Assembly: GCA_028023455.1 (NCBI GenBank)
Contig: JAQFVV010006734.1
Span: 345,527 to 409,526 of the forward strand
DNA length: 64,000 nt
Direction of reading: 5' to 3'
Source: Epiperipatus broadwayi
Lineage: Eukaryota; Onychophora; Udeonychophora; Euonychophora; Peripatidae
Position numbers and translations under genes: made by a program. Shown here one piece after another: positions 1 through 11,994 of the stretch (within the stretch, counting starts at the first letter, position 1; the number at the start of each line of letters is the position of its first letter). The notes below the pieces were generated by a model. It saw only the letters and a program-made list of their open reading frames with translations, was not told the DNA's origin and did no database searches.

Positions 1-213
1 ACTATAATTGCATTCATCAATGGTGACATCTCAACTCATTCTATAAACTAAAACTGATATTTTATAATCTTCTGTTATTGTTTGTCTGACATTTTGTGTT
101 GATGGAATTTTAATTCTATTTATATTTTGGGTATAGAAATTTAAATGTCTTTAGAAAAATTCATACTTCTGAGTGCTTCTGATCTTCTCTCTTCTTTAAG
201 AAATTTTGGTCTG

Positions 214-290
214 ACTAGCAAAAATACTAGCATGGGAATTGAACCTGAGACCCATTATATCATTGATGTGCAATATTAAGAGATTTCAGT
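214..290 (-). repeat. tRNA-derived SINE-like fragment (box B)
   Basis: On the minus strand there is a perfect match to a pol III box B (GGTTCAATTCC) followed by a stretch that could close a T-arm. The expected box A about 35-50 bases upstream is not recognisable, so this is at best a decayed tRNA-like SINE head or tRNA pseudogene. It lies just outside the decayed Gypsy pol. Confidence 0.35.
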
Positions 291-449
291 TCCAAAATAT
301 TAGTTGGGTTTTCTGCTTTGTTAATTGAATTTTCAATTTCAAGCATTAAAGCTGTGAAATATAAGGGAACCAACAACAGATACAATTACTATGTTCTATA
401 CACATAATGCTTGATTTCATTTCTATGGTAGCAATATGACTTGATAAGA

Positions 450-2300
450 TATATTACATAGTTTCTTCTATATATGTCTTTTTAAAGATAATTTTATATC
501 CAGATCTTATCATTTTTATTATTCATAGCAGTTACATCCCCTGTTATTCTTTGGAGTCACTAGCAAGACAACTCAGTTCACAATCTTTGCTTATGAATAA
601 TTTTGAGGGGATTTCCATGCCATTATCAAGGAAATGATGTATTAATCTAATAATAGAATATTTGATATATCTTGTATATTACTTGGTTTGCTTTTATTTA
701 GATACCATATTAAATACTGAAAAGTTTTTTCTCAGCCAATCCATTTGATTCACAGTATTAGGATATCATATGAATATGATTTATAATCCACTTCCTTATG
801 GAATCTTGGAATTTAGCTGTGGTTAAACAGAAACCCATGGTTGCAAAAATTCCTCTTAATTTTGCAATTGTTTCACCTGCATAATTGATGTGTATATATT
901 TTCATGGATTTATTTTAAAAGGCCAAGATGCATCTTCTTTTAATGGGAAGTTAGTAATGGTATGACATATTTTACATTGTTTAATACATAGCTTATATGC
1001 CATTTTACATAATCATGGCTAAAGATTTCATTTTGACAATTCCTGCATGATTTAATGTGTAATTATAAAACTTGTTTTTAACTTTTGCATGAAATCAAAA
1101 TCTTGTCATTTAAGAAAATACATCCTTTGTTCACAGATAAATGATCAAAAGATGTCCACAACAATTAGTAGAATAATTTAGAAGGCTGTTTTTTTTTTAA
1201 TTCTCCCTAGTTTATTTTTGTTAAAGCCTGGAAGTTTTCATTTAGATGAAACTTGCTTATTTTATTTTTATTTATATTACTTCTTAATTTATGTAAATAA
1301 TCTATAGAAATGTTTATATGTTTTGTTCCACTCTATCTTAGATTATGGATAATGCATTGTCATGTTAAATTTAATTGTTCTTGTAGTACCTGGACTTGAA
1401 ACTGTAGCCAGCCAATATATTCAGGTTTTCAAAATTCAAAACATCCTAGGACTTAGGTGATCAGAGATTGATTTCACACGTGATATAATTCTGAATAAGA
1501 GTTTATGATCAATAATCATTTTGAAAAAGCAATCCTATGGGTTACTGGTGAAATCATTTTATAATTAATATTATAACTAAAGCCTCCTTGTCTAATTGGC
1601 TGTAGTTTTTATTGGTATTAATGAGAGTTTAATATGTGAATGCAATTGGATTCTTGCTATTGTATGTGGGATGATTAAGTAATTTCCATACTATATATCC
1701 TAAAGCAGTTATTAGGGCAATGTCCAATGGCTGCCATAGTGATTAGAAGACTTACAAATACTTCATTCTGTTGTCAAATCAAATCCACTTTTGCTTTTTT
1801 CTTGGAATAGTAGAGTACAAATAATATATGCTTTCACCTTCAATTTTTTTTTAAATATCAAGCTTTAAAAGGCTTGCAAATTCATAATATTACGTAGCAC
1901 TAGGGCATTCATAATTGCATTTTTCTTATAACATGTAGACCTTTTGCTCTATTTTGAAATTAATTGCTGTAAAATTTAAGTTCCTGAGCTTCACATTGTT
2001 CCAAAAGTAGATAATTTTTACATACTTTATTAACACAATTCCTTAAAGCAGTTTCTCAGTTGGTCAATGCCAGGATTTCATTGAAATACATTATAACATA
2101 TTCTATGCTCTGAAATCATATTTATATTTGACTGAAATAAATTTGGAACTATTGTAATCCCAACTAACATTTTATAATAATTGAACAAGCCTATGTGCAT
2201 TATGAAAGTTAATATTCCCACTAATTTTTCAGTATCAGGAATTTGAAAGAAAGTGGACTTCAAATTTTGTTTGCAAAATGAGTCTCTCTTTTTAATCTGA
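450..2300 (-). pseudogene. Decayed Ty3/Gypsy pol (RT, RNase H, integrase)
   Basis: Minus-strand reading through many stops and frameshifts shows the order RT, RNase H, integrase. At about 2270-2080 the RT signature is FFQIP...LTF...GI...P.LFQ, equivalent to the FxQIP...PFG...AP..FQ block of Gypsy RT. At about 1610-1560 NYSQLDKEALVII is the RNase H segment, nearly the same as in the better element at 40.2 kb. At about 1090-1020 HAGIVKMKSLA matches the integrase zinc-binding region, and at about 757-728 ESNGLAEK matches the end of the integrase core. No LTRs were identified around it. It cannot encode a working protein. Its relation to the 37-42 kb element (same clade) is inferred from the shared motif wording. 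Confidence 0.7.
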
Positions 2301-3450
2301 CTGTTATTTTATTTGCATCTGGGACAGGATAGAATTTTTATTCAAGCTTTTATTAATTGCTATATTTATTTATGAAATTTTGATTAGCATATTAGAAGAA
2401 GAGGGAAGGAGTGGCCCAGTCTGAGATCTTTGTGGGTAAGATATACTCTCTTTACTATCAATTTCTGGAATTTCTTTGATTTTATCACATTGGATAAACC
2501 CTGTGCATATTTAATTTATGCAAATGATGTATTTATTTGGCATTGATCTAAATTAAGCAGAAAAGGTTATTTATTAGTTACTTCTCTTTTGAAGGTAAAC
2601 TTTTTAACTACATAGATTTCTATGCTCAAGAGTTTAAAGCATTTGATTTGTTATACTTTGGACTGTGTATGATGATATAATTTTTGAATGTTTATTTAAC
2701 ATGACCAAAACTTAACCTACACTCTTTGCTTTCATTGAATTTCTACTTATGTATTTCATTAGAATAGTTTGATTTAATTATGGAGTTTCTTTATTATTAT
2801 TTTTAGTTAATAATTTTAAATCTTTAATGGTTATCAATAAGTCTTCGACCCCATTATCAAGCTCCATTAGTATTTTGCTTTTAATTTAAGTTTCTTCATT
2901 TTTAATATTAATTTTCATATTGTGATTTTTTTGCCTGAATAGAGGTACATTAATCTGTACTTCAATCTTTTATGAATTTATAATATGCTCCAATCAGGTG
3001 ATCTTTAATTCACAATTTTTGCAATAGTTCTTTTGCCAACTATATTTGTATGCAACTATGGTCTTGATAGCTACAATAATATGATTTTATTCCATCATTT
3101 TTTAGAAGTTTGTTGTTTTTATTGTTTTTTCCTTTACAGTTTGTAAATGTTAGCTAAGTAAGATTCAGTGAAGCCAATGGTTTGAAGTTGTTGGCTTGCT
3201 TCATCACTAGCTTCTCTGCTATTGAATATCTGATAGTTTTACTATATATTGTTTGTTATAGTGAGTGATTGTTTTAGAAGTTGTTCCAAGAGAACAATCT
3301 ATAATAACAGATTTACACATAAGCAATCTTTCACCAAAGTTCTCAATGCTGTATTGTATTCATGAAATCCCTTTCTATTAGTTTTGTTTAATCTGTGAAA
3401 TTCAAAATTCCATCTTTATAAAATTTAGTTGCTGGTAGATAAGATTCGTA
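2301..3450. other. No recognisable gene; possible upstream Gypsy remnant
   Basis: AT-rich sequence without a supportable gene. It could hold the decayed gag/protease part of the neighbouring minus-strand Gypsy remnant, but no zinc knuckle or DTG/DSG protease motif could be read with confidence. Confidence 0.3.
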
Positions 3451-3529
3451 GTGATTTTTATTAATTTTTGTCACACTATACATAGTATATATCTATTTTG
3501 GTATCATTGTTCATTAAAAGATACTACTC

Positions 3530-3640
3530 TATTCAGTTTAAATATGCACAAGGGAAAAACTCTACATGCAATAGCATCACTCAGTGCAAGCCAGAGTAAT
3601 CAATGGATGCAGGAAAGAATGGTGATCATATGATATTTGA
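3530..3640 (-). repeat. Fragment of the hammerhead-like foldback family
   Basis: The segment with ACTCAGTGCAAGCCAGAG followed by TAATCAATGGATGC matches the terminal part of the repeat seen in full at 57.06-57.5 kb and 62.0-62.4 kb. The central hammerhead-like core is missing from this copy. Confidence 0.6.
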
Positions 3641-4079
3641 TAGTTTAAATATAATGGCTGTTATGATAAATTATTAATGACAAACTCATTTTTATTAATC
3701 TGAGTTTCCAATCTTATTTTTACATCAACTTAATGCTTTCAATCTTTAAAATGAGGATGAAGTGTGCCAATTTTCTTAATTGAACAATTTGTTTTGCACA
3801 TGGTTCAACTTGGACTGTGTCCATTTTTATTGTTATGATCTGGTCCATTATGTTTAAATGCTACTAGTTACTAAGGCTAAATTAATATCCAAACTCATGA
3901 TAAAACAATTAATTAATTATATATAATTGTTAGTGAATAGTTTATTAAATAATATTAGATTCTAACATAAGATGAAAATACACCTGCATATATAAAATTA
4001 TATAAAGATTGAATACTGTGCAATAATACAGGATATGTTACAAATATATATCATCATTTTTATCATTGTAATTTTAAAC
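3641..4079. other. No feature seen
   Basis: AT-rich sequence with short ORFs only; no motif recognised. Confidence 0.3.
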
Positions 4080-5885
4080 TAAATACCAATTCATTGTAGC
4101 ATGAAGGACTCTTCCAGTTTGATGCACCTTTTCCAATCAATAACATCTGTTCTCCACATCATATCAGCAAACTTTCTCATTTCATTGATTAATTTTACAA
4201 GTGGTCTCTTTAGTTTTTTTTATACAATCTCTTGATATTCAGATTAAAACCTTAACTATCCACCCATTATCATTTCTTCTAATAATATGTTCAGTCCAGC
4301 TTCATTTCAGTCTTTTTAAATTTTTTAATGTTAGCGATATCTGTTTGCTCTCTCACTTATATGTTTTGTTTTCAATTTCTTTTTGTAGCTCCTAACATAT
4401 ATCTCTTTGTACATCAGTGAGTGGTCTAAAGCCTCTGTACTGCTCTTCTGTTAAGTGTCCTTGTATCATATTCAAAAGTAAGAATTGGTAAAACTCATTT
4501 AATAAAAATCTTTGTTTTCAAACTCAGTTATTTTTACAGAAAACTCTATCTAAGTTTAAAGTTTAATTGTATGATTAATTTCATGAATTATTCTTATATC
4601 TACATTAATAAATGACTAAGATATCAATCTTAATTTTCTTCTTGTGGGAAAATCCATTGAATATTACTTTAGTCTTTTTGTATTTAATTTTAGTCCTAGT
4701 TTATTAAATTTATCTCGTAATTTTTGAAATATTTCCTGGAACTCTGAAATATTATTTGCAAAAAAACTACATCATTTACAAAATCCAGTTAACTTAAATA
4801 ATTTTTATTTATTTTTTGCACCCGTAACTTCATATTTTAATCCACAAAAAACTTCTTGTAAAATTACACTTATGAGTTTTTTTATTATCACTATTTAATC
4901 TAATCACTGCTGTTAAATTTTGATAAATATCAGAATATGATAATATCTCGGGTATATTTCCCGATAGTCCAAAATTATATCTACCACGAAAATGCTTAGT
5001 AAATTAAATGCCTTTTCATAGTCTACAAATCTAAAGCATAATGGAAATTTATATTCTTTGATTCTTTCTAAAACTTTTCTTAATATTTGGATGTAATTTA
5101 CTGAGTCAAAATCATTTTTAGATCCAGGTTGTTTTTTAAACTGATGAAAATTCAAAATTTGTTGTAGATGTGTTGTAATTATCTTGGAAAATATTTTGCA
5201 CAGAATTGGTAGAGGACTGATAGATCTGTAATTTCGGATACCTTCTTTATCGCCTTTCTTAGAAATCAATCTTCCATTTTTCCAATTACCTGATAAAATT
5301 TCATCATTTAGACAGTTGTTATATAACTTTTACAACAATTCTTCTATTTATTCACCTGCTTCATTTAAAACAATAATAATTTCATCATTTCCTGAAGCTT
5401 TTTCCCTTTTTCATAGATTTAATTGCATATCTTTATTCATTTAAAATATTTGACAATTTAAAAATATAATAAGTATAAGGAATACTTCGTGTTTTTCTTT
5501 ACTACCATATAATTCTTTATAAAACTCCTCAACCCATTTCATATTTTCATCTTATTGCTGAAATTACTTTTCTTCCAACATCGAGATGTTTTTTTAACAC
5601 ATTTGAAACTTTTATTCACTTTTACAATTTTTATTGTCATTTCACAATTACTATTTTTTTTATATTATTATTAACTCTTCTTGGTATCATTTGACCATAC
5701 TTTAGATATTTGATTCTTCTTGGATCATTTTTAAAAATTTTCATATTCCATTTTTCTTCATATATTGTCTTGCCTCTCTTTGCATCAGATATCTTGCTTG
5801 CAGTTCTTCATAGAATTATCAGATATTTTTTTACTGTCTTCAATTAAATATGAATCACCTTCAAAGACTAATAGTACTTTAAAAT
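4080..5885 (-). pseudogene. Fossil RTE-type LINE: linker, RT and C-terminal part
   Basis: Minus strand. The linker before RT reads YAIKSMKKGKS, typical of the segment between endonuclease and RT in RTE elements. RT block 1 follows (ISKKGDKEGIRNYRSIS), then FVDYEKAFN, which carries the catalytic aspartate of motif A. Near 4270-4080 the C-terminal domain is legible in pieces: SWTEHIIRRNDKWI, ISRDCIKKTKE and DVENRCYWLEKVHQ, matching the WAGHIAR...WRPR...W...DRxxWxxxxEAY tail of RTE/BovB ORF2. Several stops and frameshifts interrupt the frame, and motif C (xxDD) cannot be read. It continues 5' at 6780-7460 across an inserted plus-strand LINE fragment. This is a dead copy; the RTE assignment is quite safe from the combined motifs. 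Confidence 0.75.
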
Positions 5886-5889
5886 GATT

Positions 5890-6735
5890 ATCAAGGTCTA
5901 ATTTCCTTATCTGCCAGTGACAGAAGAAAAATTATTGACAACTTTTAGCTTCGATGATTATCAACTTGAAAATGTAAAATAATTTAAATACCCTGCTAGT
6001 TTTATAAATAGAAAAATGAATTTATATGTTAAGGTACAACACAGACTGCAGTGTGTTTCTCCTGTTATTAACAAATTAAAAGATAGAGTTTCATTTCAGG
6101 AAAATAACTGCTGATACAAAGTTATCTGTTTATAGAGCCGTTGTTTTACATAATTTATTACATGGAAGTGAGCTTGTGCAAATAAAAGCATTAGAGAAGT
6201 TTCATTTAAGAATGCTTCATAAAAGTTTTTAAAAAACGTTAGCAAGATTATTAAACAATAACTTGTTGTATGAGATATAGATTTCTTTATTATAAAATCA
6301 CACTTTTTTTGGATTAGTCAGTTAAAATGAATGAAAAGGGCAAAAATGTGTTTTATCATGAGTTTGAGAATGATTTTTATGGGAAAGATAGACCATGTTT
6401 ATGTAATAAGAATTATCTTGAAGACATTCTAAAAAAGTGCAATGCATGTTTTTATTGAGCAAATGTGGCAGAGAATATAATAGATTGGAGAATTATAATC
6501 AGATATGGTGTGAAGTATTTCAGAAAAAAAAATGGTAAAGAAATTAAGATACAACATTGTACAATACCAAATAAACATAAAAATGGACCAGAATATTTTA
6601 TATGTTAACATATTTATGGTTCACATATTGCTTTGTATAATTATAGCAAATCTCATTTCTAGAGTAATTTTCTTCTTTCTTTCTTCCTACCTTCTCTTTG
6701 GAGTTAGATTGATCACTCATTTATGAATAACTTTA
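5890..6735 (+). pseudogene. Plus-strand LINE ORF2 C-terminal fragment nested in the RTE fossil
   Basis: On the plus strand, frame-shifted pieces read KYPASFINRKMN, KLSVYRAVVLHNLLHGSEL, KFHLRMLHKSF and KKCNACFY...DWRIIIRYG. These correspond to the region after RT motif E in LINEs of the kind ending with TKLxVYRAVVLxxLLYGSExW...FHxRCLRxIL, followed by a DxLKxxLKACNI...W block. The end near 6650-6720 could be the remains of a C-terminal zinc finger (GLISH-like). It is 5'-truncated, is opposite in orientation to the RTE sequence on both sides, and separates RTE endonuclease from RT. It therefore probably inserted into the older element. Confidence 0.6.
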
Positions 6736-6779
6736 TTTCTGAGTGTTAGGAATATTAACTATTAATACTAATTTTCTTA

Positions 6780-7460
6780 ATAGTTTTCATCTTTCTATTT
6801 TTGCATTAACATAATTGCCCGTCATTTCCTGCATTAAATATATTGAGATCAATACCGCATTAAATCTATTAGAACCATTATAATCATAAAATATATATTT
6901 CCTCCACTTCTGTAGTACTTTTATTTCGATGCTTTCACGTTCATTTCCATTTAACATATTTCTCAAAAAAAAAAAGTGTTTTTTCCCCCTGCAATCTCCA
7001 TTTGTCTGAGTCCTCTCTCTTTTCAATTACCATGAACAAATTTTAATTATATCAATTCTAGCATTAAAATCTCCCATGACAATTTTAAAATGTTGTTGGT
7101 CCGATCCAAAAGCATTTTATACATTCATATATCAATCATTTATTTCTTCATCATAATAAGAACTTGTTGGAGAATAAAAATTATCCATTTGGTATCTTTC
7201 AATAATTTGAATAATTACTTTTGTCATTCTGTCTAATATACTTTTAGTCAGCAAAAAATTCTTGCACTCTTTATTTATAGTAAGTCTGCTATTATTTCTG
7301 TTCCCAATATTTGTGCCTCTATAATAAATATATGTCACTTTTTAAATCAATTGTCTCTTCATATTTTCTTCTACTTTCACGAAATCCAATAATGTCTCAT
7401 TTAATATTTGACAATTATTTCACTTCATTCAATCTTCTTTCACTTGAAAATCATCTATAG
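6780..7460 (-). pseudogene. Fossil RTE-type LINE: apurinic endonuclease part
   Basis: Minus strand. LLTKSILDRMTKVIIQI and YSPTSSYYDEEIND match the RTE endonuclease segment that in intact elements reads like YAPTSxxxDEExxxFY. It is followed by a GDFNARI-like stretch (WEILMLELI in a shifted frame, at about 7085-7060) and REDSDKWRL. N-terminal endonuclease motifs are not recognisable. The ORF is broken in at least two places. It continues into the RT half at 5885 after the nested plus-strand LINE fragment. Confidence 0.65.
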
Positions 7461-7659
7461 TTGTAAACATTTAAGACCCTCTTTGAATGGAAGCATGAAT
7501 CCACAATAAGGGGATTTTTAGTATTCTCCATCTTTGACCACCTACCATTGTCTTCTCATAGACATTCACCATGCTTTCTAGAAAATTCAACTAACCTTTC
7601 AGACAATTAAAGAAAAAAATCACGGTAAACACAGAAGTAAAGAGGCAAAACTTACCAGG

Positions 7660-8095
7660 AAAACAACATGTGATCATTATTTCCTCAGATCCGAGGCCCC
7701 TCACTGATGAAATCCAAAAGTTAGAAAATAATCTGGTAATATTGGATGAGTAAGCAATAGATAGGAATTTTATGCATAAACCTTCTTGCAATCATTGATC
7801 ACTAAAAAAACCCATACTCCAAAATATATAGATATTGAACTGAGTTCAGATCTATATGGCTATACAAACCAATTAACTTTGAACTGGAAATATTATTGTG
7901 GTTTCATCTTGTGCACATAACTTTATGGTTAATTAAAAACGTAAAAGGTGGCTACTGAATAGATGCATTGGGTACAAAGATTTTAGTATAGTGTCCACAG
8001 ATCCATGGTTCCTCACTGATGGAAGCTAGAAACAAAAAACTAGTCAGGGGATATTGGATGAGTAGGCAATAGATAGAAATTTTATACACAAATCT
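7660..8095 (+). repeat. Two directly repeated copies of the hammerhead-like family
   Basis: Two half-copies in the same orientation, about 310 bases apart. Copy 1 has CTGATGA at 7704-7710 with GAAAA at 7724-7728. Copy 2 has CTGATGG at 8016-8022, an insertion or rearrangement, and ACTAGTC ending at 8045. Both continue into the family's GATATTGGATGAGTAGGCA-like 3' segment. This is the only place in the window where two copies sit head-to-tail. Confidence 0.6.
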
Positions 8096-8277
8096 TATAG
8101 CATTCAAAGCTATAGAATTGACAAAGATTATGTTGTGGAAATGGGATGGATCAGAATATGGGAAAATTTAGAGTGGGGAATGGAAGATAAAGTGGCTAAC
8201 AGGTTTATCTGGGCATAATTGCTGAGATATTCTTGACTTTGTTTAAGGAGAAGCCACAAGACATCACATCACATTAC
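8096..8277 (+). mobile_element. 3' end of the CR1-like LINE (fragment C1)
   Basis: Matches the 3' terminal region of LINE copy A (minus strand near 23.45-23.62 kb): AAAGATTATGTTGTGGAAAT, a stop codon after the GAATATGGGAAAA segment, then a short 3' UTR with GCTGAGATATTCTTGACTT and a CATCACATCACAT-type tail. Strong 5' truncation is normal for this class. It joins directly to the next fragment. Confidence 0.75.
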
Positions 8278-8886
8278 AAAAGATGGGATGATTTGTTAAG
8301 AGGATTGTTGAGTGTAATAGTAGTAAGGAATGGGATAAAAGAATAGATTTATTAATAAAGAATAGGGAGTTAGAGAGATGGAGAAATAGTATGGAGAGTA
8401 AAAAGAGTTTAAATATATATATAAAAATAAACAGAATATTAGGTGTGAGTTAATATATGATAATAGTAAGGAAAATAGTTTATTGTTTGAGGCTTGAACA
8501 GGATCTTTAGCTACAAGAGAATATACATGTAAATGGAAAAATATGGGTGATTTATTTTGTAAATTATGTAAGGAAAGAATAGAAAATATTAGGCATTTTT
8601 GTTAATTGAATGTAAATGCTTGAAAACAAAAAGGGTACATATAATGAAGTTATGAAAAAATAAATATGAAAAAAGTGATTATACAGAAAGTGAATTATTG
8701 GTTTTTATGTTGGGTTTGGGAAAAGATAAGGGGGATTTAGATATAAAACTTATAGAGTTGACAAAGATTATGTTGTGGAAATGAGATGGAGCAGAATATG
8801 GGAAAATTTAGAGTGGGGAATGGAAATTGCTAAGATATTCTTGACTTCGTTTAAGGAGAAGCCATAATACATCACATCACATCACA
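8278..8886 (+). pseudogene. CR1-like LINE ORF2 C-terminus and 3' end (fragment C2)
   Basis: Parallel to copy A from about 24.09 to 23.45 kb. It begins at the RWDD segment (AAAAGATGGGATGA) and shows the ELERW...MES and CKLCKERIEN-like blocks of the C-terminal CxxC...HxxxxC zinc-binding region. It ends with the same 3' UTR and an (ATCAC)n tail at about 8870-8886. The reading frame has stops and a frameshift in the zinc-binding histidine region. It is 5'-truncated. It begins exactly where fragment C1's repetitive tail ends, so it may have inserted into that tail, or the pair may be a tandem 3'-end duplication. Confidence 0.7.
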
Positions 8887-8954
8887 TAATAATCTAAACT
8901 TATGTTGGCTGATGCATGCAGATGAGTAACTCGTCCTATGTTTTTTACTGAAGT

Positions 8955-9300
8955 ATTAAAACATCATAAGATCACTATTTTTTATGCTCATGTAAACTAT
9001 TAAAACAATAGCAAAGTTTTTCCGCAAATAATGTAAGTTCTAGAGATCAATACATACTAGACGTTTGTGACTAACCATCACTATCCAGTGTTTTATCACC
9101 CAATGACCTCAGAGTAGTTTCTAACTTATGGCTTTTATCAGTGAAAAGCCTTAGATATGGGAATATTGATCCTGCATTTTGTTTCAATCCAAACTAATGT
9201 GCTTGTATAATCACATGCTAAATGACACTATTGTGTGGAGAAATTTGTGCTATTGTTTTAGCAGCTTGTGTAAACATAAGGAAATAGGGATTATGTGATG
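8955..9300. repeat. Degenerate hammerhead-family foldback element
   Basis: Left end near 8960-9030 and right end near 9225-9300 are inverted copies of the family terminus (GATCAC...TTTTTATGCTCATG and CATAAGGAAATAGGGATTATGTGATG). The centre holds a minus-strand core with CTGATAA (plus 9135-9141) and GAAAC (plus 9117-9121). It is more diverged than the copies at 57 and 62 kb. Confidence 0.5.
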
Positions 9301-9539
9301 TTTTATTGATTTAATACTAATCCTATCCAAAAGATAAAGACAATTATGGTTATTAAAATTATACCAAACTTTATTCATATCTACAAGGAAATAAACTTGG
9401 GTTAAAAACATTATTAGGTTTTCAGTTTTAACTTATAGCTTTGTAATAGCTTAAAACGATTTACTCGCTGACGAAGAAGCTTCCAAATAGTAGTTAACCA
9501 AAGTGATAAAAGATGGATGCTGGAGGGGTGTATTAAATC

Positions 9540-9690
9540 AAAAGATCCAAGTGCACTATTCCCAGATTTAAGACTTCCCATTGAAGAAAGCTGTAACTAG
9601 AAAGTAGTCTGAGGATATCAGATGGTAAGGCTGGGTAGAGATTGTTATGCACAATCTTCTGGCATATATTATCTACTAGAGCTTACTTTG
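9540..9690 (+). repeat. Diverged hammerhead-family half-copy
   Basis: Contains the family order: GAAGAAAGCTGTAACTAGAA, then AGTAGTCTGAGGATATCAGA, then TTATGCACAATCTTCTGGCA. The CTGATGA box is mutated (ATTGAAG). Recognised only by comparison with 43.4 and 57.3 kb. Confidence 0.5.
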
Positions 9691-11240
9691 GCATTATTGT
9701 GTAAAAAATTTTTTTGCTACTAATTGCTTATATGAATAATTATATAGTAATAACAGCTACAATGACAAAAAGATATAGAATGGCCACTAAGAACTTATAA
9801 CTACTTAGTTCCTTAAAGCCTTCAAAGAGGAATCAAAGTGTCTCCTTTAAATTATTAGCATAATTCTAGTTTTGCAGACAAACAAATGCATATTGTGATA
9901 AATATATATTATGCAATATATTCAATATACTGGAAACATTATTTACATTAATCTATAGCTTTTGAGGGTACACTAATGATAATAAAACCACTTATTACCT
10001 ATTTAAATTCTTAGATTCACTTTGGTGCCTACATTGGCAAACATTAACTGTGATGATCAGCCTCTGTAATAATTATCACATCTTTCCCATTGCCGTCTGC
10101 TCTTTCATCTATGTATTTGTGTCTACTTAGTTTTTCTATGGTTTACACTTTTCAGAAGATAAGACTGGATTCTGGTTGGTGTACTAGATTTTTATAATTT
10201 TTATTCAAGGAGGATGAAACCGATCCATTCAGAATATCTGAATTATGCGTTTATATAGGTATTGTGTAAGTGGGTGAGATACATATATACAAAAATAAGA
10301 ATGACAATTTATAAAGAATAAAATTGCTTTGTATAAAAATAAAACTTAAGTAAATGCTATTTTATGAGATTAAAATAATATTTCTCTAGATGTTGTTTAG
10401 AATACAATGTAAACTTAAACTATTATTTAATAAACATTATTATTAATTAAAACACTATTGTTCTCAAATGCTTTTTTATTTTGAAAATATTATCAAAAAT
10501 AGTTTTGTTTGATTTAATATCTTTGTTTATATATATTGGTGACCAACCATGTTCTTTTTGGGAGTTTTGTACCCTTTTTTAGTTGCATTTCTTTGAAATT
10601 TGTACTCCAAAATTACTTATTTTTATTTGTTTGTCTTTTGGGTCTTCATGCTAGTAATTTTATTTTTTTAATAGTTTAAATTGAACACATTTCACTGTAA
10701 CAGTGGTCCATAGTTCAAGTCTATTCACTAGATGGCAGTATGAGTACAGATATTCTTATTTTTAAACACTTATTTAAATCAGAATCTCTATTCCAATTAA
10801 ACAATATTATTTATGTTAGAATCTGTTTGTTTATGTCAAAATTTGTTATAAAATTTAAAATTGAGATTTAATATATTCAATAGAATTTGTTCAAAATTTA
10901 AACATTTGTTATAAATCACTGGCAATGCAAAATGACACTAAAATATGTTAGTAGGTTTTCTAGTTTTGTAAATCTGAAGGGGTTGGTGGATAAAATTTTA
11001 AATATTTTGCTATCAAATTTTAAATACATTGATATCACTTCAATAAGTTTTCAGTAGTGTGTGAGAAAATGGTATATATATAAATCTTGCATTAAAAAGT
11101 ATCTTGACAATCTTTTAAAACTGAAATCAAAATAAATCTTAATTATGAGACTATTTTGCAAATAAATTTTATTTATTATGCATGATTTTACTTTCAATCT
11201 TAATGCTATCAACTGAAAAATAATATATATAAAATAATAA
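9691..11240. other. No gene seen; one CTCF-like site
   Basis: AT-rich intergenic sequence with no ORF or repeat I can name. At 10726-10740 CACTAGATGGCAGTA resembles the CTCF core (CCASYAGRKGGCRS); see findings. Confidence 0.3.
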
Positions 11241-11249
11241 ATACTTTTA

Positions 11250-11480
11250 TTTATTTACTTTTGATTAAAAATACACAAAGTAATTATTTTTTCAATCACA
11301 ATTGGGCTTTTTATATTTAATTTAAAATAAAACAGGAGGTGGGATACAGAAATTAATAAGATCAAACCCTATTTTTTATAACAAGAAAATGTTAATTTCT
11401 GAGCTTCCTTTCTTTTGTTTTAAATTGATTATAAAAAGCCCAATCATCATTGAAGAAACAATTATTTTGTGTCTTTTTAG
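11250..11480. repeat. AT-rich foldback repeat, family with 17.46 and 18.99 kb
   Basis: A short inverted repeat: TTTTTCAATCACAATTGGGC at the left is mirrored by GCCCAATCATCATTGAAGAA at the right. Between them lie a G-rich block, AATTAATAAGATCAAACCC and TATTTTTTATAACAA. The same layout recurs at 17.46-17.73 and 18.99-19.37 kb. Confidence 0.55.
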
Positions 11481-11994
11481 TCCAAAGTATATTTGGATGA
11501 ATGTATGTTTTTTATTTGTCCCCAAGAGTTCTTGTTTTGTTTTGAATTTTTGTTATATATAGTAATCATTTAATCTTTTTAAAAAGACAAGTTATGATGG
11601 ATTATTTAATTTTTGTATTAGAAGTTGTTTTATATAATTGCACTTAATTATTGCCATTGCTGAATATTCAAAAAGTAAATAAATCATGTAAAACATTTGA
11701 ACACAAGTGCTGTATCTCTAATAATATTCTTACAATATATCAATTAAAAGAATTGGTGGTAAAAAGTAAAAGCTGAGGTCAAATTGTTTAATTATTGATG
11801 TATAAAAATAATGATAATTTAACAAAGCTGGACAGCACTACTAAATATATATCTATTTTTAAATCTCATAAAGTCCAAATATTTTATAAATGTTTGGTAT
11901 TAGTGACAAATGGCTATTTTAAATTTGGATGTATTTCAGATTTTTAAAAATATTTAACTAAAAAATTATTTATTATACATTATCTATACTAAAC
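11481..11994. other. No feature seen
   Basis: AT-rich sequence without recognisable genes or repeats. Confidence 0.3.

Noticed and set aside
7591-7791. Minus-strand 66-codon ORF
   Set aside because: It runs across a hammerhead-family repeat copy; related copies elsewhere do not keep the frame.
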